A DNA stretch of 64,000 nt from Diphasiastrum complanatum. Taxonomy: Eukaryota > Streptophyta > Lycopodiopsida > Lycopodiales > Lycopodiaceae. The stretch covers positions 5,337,246 to 5,401,245 of the forward strand of contig CM055101.1 of the NCBI GenBank assembly GCA_029204225.1. Direction: 5' to 3'. The notes below the pieces were generated by a model, which was given only the letters and a program-made list of their open reading frames with translations, was not told the origin of the DNA and ran no database searches. The stretch's first letter is position 1, and each line of letters starts with the position of its first letter. Below are positions 55,690-64,000 of this stretch, piece after piece. The translations under genes were made by a program, and so were the position numbers.

Positions 55690-56111
55690 AATAGGAAGCA
55701 AGGGTTAAGGGCCACCCCTAGATTGTACACCATTTCACATGTTAATTGAGAGGAGGATACTCTACCAAAATGGAGAGCCAAAGCATGCTCGTGTGCTATT
55801 GTTGCATGCTCTTGCTTTTCTTTGTGTTTGCTTATTGATTTCCATTTGCCAGAATTCTTGCTTTATAATAGTAAAAAGTTTTTTATTGTATGTTATGGTG
55901 AGCACATGAGCTAACCTCCCTCTAACTCTCTCTTCAACCTCTCATTCTTGGATGTTAATATTAGGAGGAGGAGTGTTAAGTGGGTTAGAGTTAGTGTAGT
56001 GTTAGAAAAGCATCTAAACTAGCAACTAAGCATAGTTAGGAATCCATCCAAGTGTTCTAGCCCTTCTTGACAGGCGGAGGGCTGTACACCATCGAATCTA
56101 TACACCCTACA
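55690..56111 (+). repeat. gypsy LTR 3' portion (solo or truncated)
   Basis: It ends CTATACACCCTACA at 56111 and matches the gypsy-4 LTR end and, further left, the middle of the gypsy-2 LTR (GTTAATTGAGAGGAGGA.ACTCTACCA). No PBS follows, so it is either a 3' LTR or a solo LTR. The start is approximate. Confidence 0.65.
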
Positions 56112-56715
56112 TATACATGAGAGCTGTCGGAAAGAAGATCTATGTGATGGTCTACACCATGAGGGGGGAAGACTTTCAAGCAAGTGCTCAAGGAATATAT
56201 CACTATATCAACATAAACATGCCTAGTCAAGCCTCCTGCGATAACTAGCATCCCATACCACCAGCCATCGCCCTTGGCTCTCCCTAGCACACATCTTCGG
56301 GCCTGGAGATACATCTTGGATAATGCATGTGTTAGCAATTGTGCAAACATAGTGAAAAAATTTTAAAAAAAATAAATGAATCTCCATGGCATGTGTATTG
56401 TAAGCCCACGCATGAGTATTTGCTAATAAACTTCTACTATGGCATGTGTTTTGTAAGTCCATGGGTAGAAGTTTAAAATAATAAAATAACATAAGCTTAG
56501 ACTTGAGAAACTCAAGTTTAGAAAGATTCTAAGTTATCTTAAGTCCCAAGTTAGGAACTTCTAAAGTTCTAAGCTCTAAGTTAGAAGTTCTTAAGCATTA
56601 AAATGGCTAGTTTAGAGCTAATCCCATAAACTAGTGGATGCTTATGGAAGGCCCTTCTTGCTATAAGAGGAGAGGTTTTTCTCATGTACACAACACTTTT
56701 GAGATTAAGCTATAT
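56112..56715. other. no gene seen
   Basis: AT-rich, with short direct repeats such as AAGTT.TAAG (56490-56590). No coding or element features. Confidence 0.45.
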
Positions 56716-57400
56716 TGTCAACGATTCGCAAAGATCAAACAATTCGTGAAAGTCAATGTGCCTCCCGGACGAACGAGGGACGAACCATTCGCGAAAATCA
56801 AACATGCCTCCAGGACTGCAAAAACCGCAAAGCAATGCAAAACAAAAAGAAACGAAAAGAAACGAAAGAGAATCTTTCATGCTGCCAACTGGCAGCTCAA
56901 TGGGCTTGGAGTCTTAAACTTCACGCCCAACTGAAACGGGTGGCAACAACGGAGAGTAACTGATTAGTTGATTAGCATTAAATACTCTTTGTAATTCTCT
57001 GTTTAGCTATCTTATAAACTCCACACAGTGGAGACATAAACTATTCTTTTGGATCAAAATAGATACAGTGAGACACAGAGAATAAGTGTGAGTAGAGCAA
57101 AAAAGAAAAAGACTAGTAACAAAATAGTTGTGGATGAAAGTCTACCAACGAGCAGAACATGGCAAAAGAGCAGAGCGTAAGGCCGCCAATGAGCGAGACA
57201 CTGACCATCTCACTCTAAAAATTAAACTGATAATTTGATTGGTCTATTTCGTGCATCTCCTTGTCTTTTGTTGTTTTGATTGCTAGAATGAATGTTCTAT
57301 GATCTGTAGTCACGTGTCTAGGTTCTTGTGAATTTTCGCACAAAAGAAAATTCAAAGAAACAAAATCGTTTGCGATAACGAAACAAACCCGTTCGCAACA
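56716..57400 (+). repeat. copia-5 5' LTR
   Basis: The end is fixed at CGTTCGCAACA (57400) by the PBS. The start at TGTCAACGATTCGC is tentative. It contains repeated ATTCGC/TTCGCGAAA motifs and a TATA-like CTTATAAACTCC near 57010. Confidence 0.6.
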
Positions 57401-57412
57401 TGGTATCAGAGC
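57401..57412 (+). other. copia-5 primer binding site
   Basis: TGGTATCAGAGC, perfect, directly after the LTR end CA. Gag follows about 80 bases later. Confidence 0.9.
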
Positions 57413-57489
57413 CAACAGGTTATCACTATAGATATATAAGCAGTAATTTTCTAGAAACACAATACGGCTACAACGATCCAGACAAGAGT

Positions 57490-58320
57490 AGCAATCAGTC
57501 TTGATGGCGCAAATTATAGAATATGGAAATTTAAAATCAAAACACTTCTGAAGGGCAAAGGCATCTGGTCAGTGACCGAACTCTCAGAGGTGCAGCCTGC
57601 AGAGGGAGACTCGAGGAGAGCTGAATGGATCAGAAAAGATGAGCGTGCAATGGCGATCATTGTTTTGTCCATTAACAAAGATCTACTCATGTAGATTGAA
57701 GATTACGAAAGCAGCCATGCAGCATGGAAAAGATTAAAACAGAAGTACGAAGTGAGGACTGCAGCTTCAGTGATGCATCTTCACAATCAGCTACATCCAT
57801 ACGATGGGATGGCAACCAGATAGATCAGCACATTGAGAAGATCAAAACGATCTTCGCTCAACTTGCTGCATCAGGACAAGGGCACTAGGTCCCAGCACCA
57901 CAACAACTGATATACTTCATGAAGTCTCTACCGACGTCCAACCAGCCGTTGAGAATGCTCATATTGAGTCTACCAGATCTGACATTCGACAAAGCAGTTA
58001 GTCTTGTCACTGATGAGAGACTGATGAGGGGACGAAGGAGAAGGAAGCAGTGATTACGAGAAGGCCCTCTTCACAAAAGGAAGGAAGAAAAACAAGAACA
58101 AACCTAAATTTGAGAAGACGAAGTCCTCGAATCAACAATCTTCTTCATGTGATCACTGTCACAAACCAGGCCATACAGCCAACAAATGTTGGTTCAATCT
58201 AGCAATACCTTGCATGCACTACAAGAAGAAGGGGCACTCTACATACGATTGCAGATTCAACCCCAAAAAAAAGAACAAAGCTGAGAAAGCAAATATTGTA
58301 GAGTCATCCTAGGATGCTGA
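57490..58320 (+). pseudogene. copia-5 gag
   Basis: It reads ISLDGANYRIWKFKIKTLLK, SSHAAWKRLKQKY and ASVMHLHNQLH, the conserved helices of copia gag, with stops at about 57693, 57824 and 58310 and frameshifts. A Lys-rich stretch leads to the zinc knuckle CDHCHKPGHTANKC (about 58158-58199). A second, decayed knuckle CMHYKKKGHSTYDC lies at about 58213-58254. Two knuckles in copia gag are less common. Gag packages element RNA. Confidence 0.85.
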
Positions 58321-59162
58321 TCGAGGTGATGAAGCATTGACAATACTTGATGAAGCTTCAACAAGCTACACTGAACAAGACTACAATGTAGTCATTGATT
58401 CAGGAGCAACATCACACATCACCTGCAACAAGAAAATCTTAATCGACTTCAGAGAACTCAAAAATAACAGAGCAGTGATTCTAGGTGATGGGAGCAGACA
58501 CGATGTCAAAGGCATCAGCACTCTACATCTGCAAACACTGTCAAGTCAAGCAGATCTAACAAGAGCACTCTACGTGCCTTCATTGAGAAAAGATCTGCTA
58601 TCAGTCTCCAAGATGGCAGATCTTGAAATTTGAGTTTTGTTCGACGACACCACATGTCGCATGATCGAGAAAAATACAAAAAAATTGTTGACGGTTGGAT
58701 GCAGAGAAGGAAATCTCTATCAAGCCAATATATTCAGCAACTCTAATAGCATATTAAATACATCAAAAAATGAAAATCAGCTGTGGCACAGAAGAATGTA
58801 TCATATGAACATGAGGAGCCTGCATGACATGTGTAAGAAAGACATAGTCACAGGTCTAAAGATATCAAGACCCGATACTGAATTCTGCGAAGCTTGTCAA
58901 AAAGGCAAACAACATTGGAACCCATTCACACATGAGGGAAGAAGAGCCAAAGAAGTTCTTGAGCTCGTCCACTCAGATGTATGTGGACCGATGAAAATGG
59001 ATTCACTCTCAAGATCGAGGTATTTCCTGACATTCATAGATGACTACTGTCGGATGACTACGATCTACTACGTAAAGAAGAAATATGAAGTATTTGTTTC
59101 CTTTAAGAAGTTCGTGGCATTTGCATAGAGACACACCTCAAAGAAGATACATATCATCAGAT
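58321..59162 (+). pseudogene. copia-5 protease, pre-integrase and integrase start, interrupted by insertion
   Basis: The protease motif VVIDSGATSHITC lies at about 58390-58428 in an open frame of 98 codons. After one stop (58631) a frame of 163 codons holds LWHRRMYHMNMRSLHDM, CEACQKGKQH and the integrase core start LELVHSDVCGPM with FIDDYCRMTTIYYV. The first catalytic Asp is present. Coding similarity ends at about 59162, where a gypsy LTR begins. The rest of the element would lie beyond the inserted unit, possibly outside the window. Confidence 0.9.
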
Positions 59163-59164
59163 CT

Positions 59165-59850
59165 TGTGGGGTCGAAGATCTCTCGTAGTATAGCCCTTTC
59201 GCCTGTCAACAAAGGTTAGATCACTGGATAGGTGCCTAACTATGCATAGATTCTACTTTTAGTTAATTGCTTACTTTCTCTCTTAACTCTACTCCTCTAC
59301 ACTAACATTCATCATAGTTTGGCTGAAGGGAAGGAATGGAGAAGAAGAGATTGAGAAGAGAAGAGAAAGAGAGTGAGGGTGGAGGTTAGCTCAAATGCTC
59401 CTTATGTTTGCTAATGGAAAGACATTCACTATGGCAAACAATAAACATGGAAATAGAAAGCAATAGAAAACACAACCAAGAGCAATAGCAAGTAGTGAAT
59501 ATCAAATGAGGATGCTTCTCTTCCAAAAATGGTAGAGTTTCACAATGATCCTAACCATTCATCTTGGACCCAACTTGATCCAAGGGTCTACAAAAAGTAC
59601 ATTAGAAATCACAAGATTCATGTGAGTCCCAATTTGGACCCAACTCTAAAAAGTGATCTCTAAGTTTAAAAATGACATTGGGCCTCTAGTTTTATTTTAA
59701 TTACAAGGCCCAAGTCAAGTTTATTTTATTTACAGCTTCAATTGCGTGCTCATTGGGCCATGGGCTTATACACGTAGGATGCCATGCCCTCGCAACACAT
59801 TTTATTGGAGGATTTTATTTACTTACACTTTGTTGGGAATACCCCCACCA
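59165..59850 (-). repeat. gypsy 3' LTR beside accessory ORF copy C
   Basis: 686 bases on the minus strand, from TGGTGGGGGTATTCCC (59850) to CTTCGACCCCACA (59165). It matches the gypsy-2 LTR at both ends but lacks about 170 bases of its middle. It inserted into copia-5. Confidence 0.88.
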
Positions 59851-59869
59851 GGACTCACGGCCTGAAATA

Positions 59870-59887
59870 GTGCCTGTCCCTCGACAC
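59870..59887 (-). other. hairpin upstream of the 59850 LTR
   Basis: GTGTCGAGGGACAGGCAC on the minus strand pairs GTG with CAC and partly extends with mismatches around AGGGAC. It lies 19 bases from the LTR. Confidence 0.5.
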
Positions 59888-59896
59888 TCTACCGGT

Positions 59897-62800
59897 TTAG
59901 TAGAGCATTCTCTTGGACCGCCTCTGGTGGATGAGATATCCCGTAACGTCTTCCATGAAGTTGAGATGGTCCAGTTCTTCGAGTCCTTTGGCATGTGGAA
60001 GGACTTGTGGAGTCATGTCAGCCATTCCTGATCCACCCATGCTTGGAATCGTTTCATCCAGGGATCTCCAAGGAATACAGCTCGATAATATATGCGAGCG
60101 ACTGGCAGCTGGTCTTTGACTTTGTCGGAAGCGAGTGCCTTATTGGAATCAAAAAATATGGAGGAAAGGAAATCATCCCATTTTATTTCAATGCCCATTA
60201 AATATTCCAAGTCCCGGGCGTAAGTGGCTGCCGCGCGAATTGTGGGATCGGGGCAATTGATGTAGTGACTGGCGAATGCGGAGAGAGCCCTTCTGGCATC
60301 TACATCCGTTTTCCACCCATATTCGGATTTGATGATTGGCCAGTTGAAATTGTTGAGTGTGATCTGGTCCAGAGGAGTGCCGCATTCTGCCCATTTGGAT
60401 CTTCTTGGACATGGCAGGAAATGCGCGTTCACCCGTAACTGTTACAGACTCGTCACATAAGCCCTGATGGCCGCAGAGTCTGTCTCAAATAATTGTTGTC
60501 GCCACTCCGGTTGTGGTTGGAGGGCGGGTAAGGCTTGCAATTCTTTTCCCTTAATGGTCTGACCTAAGAATGATATATGTCAGTCGCCTCTTGATGACTC
60601 GTGGGGATATTTGGATAAAAATTCATTGATGTTTTCCTCCACGGATTTTGATCTTTTGAAGGCCCGGCTGGCAGATATCATTCGTGACCCTCTAGATGAT
60701 GTTGCTTGGTCCTGGCTGGTGGTTGCGCCTTGGCTCTGGTCTCACGTCTCAACGGCCGCATCTGTATGCCCTTGGTCTTGGCCTACGGACCCTTGATCTG
60801 GTTGAAATCCCTTTGCTGTCTGTTGGCTCTGATCTTGGCTGGTACTAGCCTGTGCAGTGTCAAAATTAGGTGGCGGTGGAATTAGCATGGGGGTGGGTTG
60901 GGCCTTCGTTTCCATGTATTTCTGGCATGCCTTGAGGGCTTGCTTAGCCTGGGCGAGCTCTTGCGTTGTGCTTGTCCGATACTTATTGAACTCCGCTTGG
61001 TAGCTGTTGAGGGTTTGGCTATGAATCTGCACTTGACGCCGTAGAAGATTCATCTCTGATTGGGAAAGCGGCCTTGTGTCTGGTGCAGATTGAGCTAACC
61101 AGGCAAGCTTCTCGTCTTGTAAGGCTTTAACCTCCGTCCCCAGGCACGTGCTCTTTGCTTCCAAAAGTGTAAATTGCGCTTGGATGGGAGCAAGCCGTTG
61201 GGATGCTTCAGGTTGAAGCTCTCGCACCTTTGTGGAGGCCTCAGTCAGCGCTTTGGAGAGGCTTCGAATATATTTGTTTAGGCCCTCCTCCTTCTGCTGT
61301 AGCTTGGCAATCTCGTGGTGCCCTGCTTGTTCATGTTGTTGAGCCAGAATCAACTCTTGCTGCAGCTTGGTGAGGTCTGCTCACAACTGTGTATTACTCA
61401 TTGCCAACTGTAGTACCCTGCTTTTCAGAATAGCTTTGGCTGCTACCGCATCCAGGATGTATTCTCCTAGGGTTTGGTACGTCGTCGTTAGATCCGTGGA
61501 AGCAGCTAGTACACTGGCACAGGTAGGGGCTTGTGTTGTATCGGCCCTGACGACTTGTGGAATTCTGTCATCATTGTCTTCGATCAGATTTTCATTTGTC
61601 CTGATGCTATCTGGGGTGGTAGATTCAGTCCGATCTGGTGATGCTACAAGAACTGTTTGTACAAATGCGTCATCAGGCAGTGGTTGGCTGCCCTCGGCAA
61701 CCTTTGGCGAAGCGGGTGGGGTGTGAGAAACAATTGTGGAAACATGGGTGAGGACGGTTTGTCCCAACGAGACAATGGGAGGAATAGTGGGGAACTGAAG
61801 GGTGGTGTGGAGTATGGAAGAAGGTGAGGATGGAGCAGAAAGTGTTTGGCGTGGGGGTGAAAAATTGATAACTTGCATCCATGCCAGATTGTCGGGGGAC
61901 AGTTGCGAATCAGAAGGATTGAATGTGAGAGGAGCAACGGTGGTGGCAGGAGTAATGGAGGATGCGATGGTGATGGATGGAGCAGCGGACACTGGAAGAT
62001 AAGTAGGAGTGATATCAATAGAAGAAACGGGGATGGAGACAAAAATATATGTGGATGGAATAGGAAGAGAGATAGCGACAACAGAAATTGGAATGGGAGG
62101 TTGTACGAAAGAAGAAGTGGTGGTGGTTGATGGAGTAGTTAGTGCTGTAGTGGAGACACGTCTTGGGGTAACAGGTGGAGATGTGGATGTAGAGGCAGTG
62201 CCACGCAATCATTTGTTGCCCGTTGTGTTAATGACTGCAGGTTGGGAGGAGGTAGATGCTTGAGATGGTGGGTAAAGGTTAGTATGTGGCACAAGGGTAG
62301 ACAGGAGAGATGAGCGTTGGAAACCGCACACTTTCACCTCGAGAAGTGTGCAGGCAAAGTTAGACAATAGGGGACCTGGTGCGATTCGCTCACGGTTGTT
62401 GGGTTTGATGGAGTTTGTTAGTTTTCGAATAAGGAAGCTATGCCAGTCGTATGGCACAACGGAGGGGTTAGGGAACTCTAGAAAGGATTCCACTATCTGA
62501 CTCAACAGCGTAGACTGGATTTTGTCCTTGTGAAATGTTAAAATAACCATAAAGTTATTCAACGGATGCGCAGCTGCCTAAAGGACGGGTTCCGTGATAG
62601 CTTCTATCAGGTAGCCATTGTTAGTCTGGACGGAGATTTTTAGTGTGGTTTGGGTGACGAACGATTTGATCAGAGCTTTGGCGTGGTGATGGGAGATGGG
62701 TTGGCGATCACCGGACATAATGCCAATGGTGATCATCAAGTTGACGTTAATCATGACCTTGTACGTGGTACCTTGGTACAGGAAGTGGAAATGAGCCTTG

Positions 62801-62989
62801 TCCTCGTCCCAGGTGGCGTAAGCTTGAAGGGCGAGGCCCATGTTAATCTCAGAATGGAAGAGCGCCGAGTAAAAACCCATTGCTTCAAGGAGTGGGCTAG
62901 CTTTCTGTAGCCATGGTTGGATCAGAGTGCTAGAGAGTAGAGGCCAAATCTGCGTGGCCTCGGGGATGTCACGCTGGATCACCTGTTTG
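59897..62989 (-). pseudogene. gypsy-linked accessory ORF, copy C (most complete; unknown protein)
   Basis: I do not recognise it. From 62982 to 60013 a single frame of about 990 codons is interrupted by stops but by no frameshift. The N-terminal domain (62982-62209) has TTYKVMINVNLM and NNGYLIEAITEP. A Ser/Thr/Pro-rich linker spans 62208-61560. A coiled coil (61400-60950) has LQQELILAQQHEQAG and LQQKEEGLNKYIRSL. The C-terminal domain (60740-59897) has QLRVNAHFLPCPRRSKWAEC, KWDDFLSSIFF, VKDQLPVARIYYRAVFLGD and W.KRFQAWVDQEWL. After a late frameshift it ends FMEDVTGYLIHQRRSKRMLY-stop at 59897. Stops include TGA where copy B has an Arg codon (62208), a CGA-to-TGA type change. No signal peptide, membrane segment or catalytic motif is seen. 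It lies 47 bases from the LTR. Confidence 0.72.
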
Positions 62990-62999
62990 GCGCCAAAGT

Positions 63000-64000
63000 G
63001 TTAGGGCCTTTTTTGGCAGGGGATTGGTCCAACCAAAAAGTCCTAAAAGGGTCAAGGGGCACCACTACTGATGGTGGTTATGCCCTACGTGAGCAACGGA
63101 AGACCTGCCACATCCAATCCTAGGGGCTTCTTATGTTATCCCATGCTTCCCATCAGTATATCTTACGAAGATCTCTCTAACATTTCTTCCTCTATTCGAC
63201 TAGCCCTCCGGATGGTCCACGACTACTAAGTCTCAAGCCTCAAGTGATGGCTAAGGACAATGCCTTTAGTTCTAAGGACACCACCAAGCCGATAGTGCAT
63301 TTAAGTGATGGACACCGACCTTTAACTGTAAGACCATGGCCTACGGTGAGGTATGGGCCCTAATGATAAGTAAGTGCCCATGTACTTTATACGAAGTACG
63401 GGGTCTCGGCCAACATATCAGTGCTTGCTCTTATGCTAGTAATTTTGATGGCTCGGCCTTTTGTTAGTGCTTAGGTGTCGTGTGATAATAAATTATACGC
63501 CACTTTGTTTGATGGAGGGCTTCCTGCTCCTTCTCAAACACCATTGGGTGGTTTTGGTTTCTTTTCTCTCTCGCTCAAGAAGGAAACACCATCACACACT
63601 CACTCCCATCCCTTCTTAAAAGATCAAGCAACTATCAAGGGGTCACCAACAAGCTTTCAACGTGCAGCAAACTCTCCAAGCTCACATTAATATCACTTTT
63701 CTAAAACCATTCTAACTTACATCCATTCACCAGACCACATTCCTTAAACTTTTAAGAACATAAAAAGATACACACAAGCCTCAACCTTCATACTCCTCAA
63801 ATCACTCTCTACTCCAAGCTTCTTTTAGTGACACTCAACCAAAAACAAAATCATCTCACATTGCATACCATCAACAATCCAATTTTAACAAATTGATTTA
63901 TACATCCTCCCAAGGCAACATGATCATCCCTCAACCAAGGATCACTAACACTCATAAGCATCTCTCCACTCAACTCTCAACCCTCAACCAAATGACTCTC
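63000..64000. other. no gene seen
   Basis: C/A-rich sequence with many CTC, CAAC and CATCA runs. A 71-codon frame at 63475-63690 has no features. The junction at about 62995-63000 cuts the N terminus of the accessory ORF. Confidence 0.45.

Noticed and set aside
61381-62208. Overlapping plus-strand open frames opposite the Ser/Thr/Pro-rich linker
   Set aside because: They are antisense shadows of a low-complexity coding strand and are not kept between copies.
62979-62999. TGGCGCCAAACAGG on the minus strand next to ...CCCTAACA, as a PBS after an LTR
   Set aside because: Only the first seven bases fit the gypsy PBS. The sequence is in frame with accessory ORF copy C, and the adjoining 63 kb sequence does not match the 59165-59850 LTR.

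Overview
The window is nuclear DNA from a land plant with a large, retrotransposon-rich genome. The evidence is one spliced plant gene with GT-AG introns, and many Ty3/gypsy and Ty1/copia LTR retrotransposons primed by plant-type tRNA binding sites (TGGTATCAGAGC and TGGCGCCGTTGCC). I cannot name the species. I saw no bacterial operon, rRNA, CRISPR or organellar block.

Layout. 1-8255 (+) is an old gypsy element (gypsy-1) with gag, protease, RT/RNase H and integrase remnants, followed by a second long reading frame of unknown function (accessory ORF, copy A) and a 3' LTR stub. 8310-8730 and 16300-16770 are inverted copies of one dispersed repeat, and they bracket the only host gene. That gene (11095-14714, +, five coding exons) encodes an ALY/REF (THO complex subunit 4) mRNA-export adaptor. 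A duplicated G-box/ABRE-bearing module lies upstream of it. 17428-24053 (-) is a non-autonomous LTR element with a gag-like gene and an Asp-rich repetitive polypeptide. 24054-31028 (-) is gypsy-2, with intact 5' LTR and PBS but no integrase or 3' end. 31029-39103 is a patchwork of LTRs, short pol scraps and accessory ORF copy B. 39824-46138 (-) is a complete copia element with two LTRs about 98% identical, nested in an older LTR-like sequence. 46572-56111 is a mosaic of gypsy-4, three copia remnants and another gypsy gag. 56716-59162 (+) is copia-5, interrupted by a gypsy LTR unit (59165-62989, -) that carries accessory ORF copy C. 63000-64000 holds nothing I recognise.

How parts relate. Only the ALY gene looks like a functioning host gene. 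Nearly all retrotransposon coding regions are broken by stops, frameshifts, deletions or lost catalytic residues. The most unusual element is the accessory ORF: about 1000 codons with an N-terminal globular domain, a Pro/Ser/Thr-rich linker, a coiled coil and a conserved C-terminal domain. It appears three times, always in sense orientation next to a gypsy 3' LTR. A short hairpin with a GGGAC loop lies 19-23 nt inside five different gypsy 3' LTRs and may be a shared element signal.
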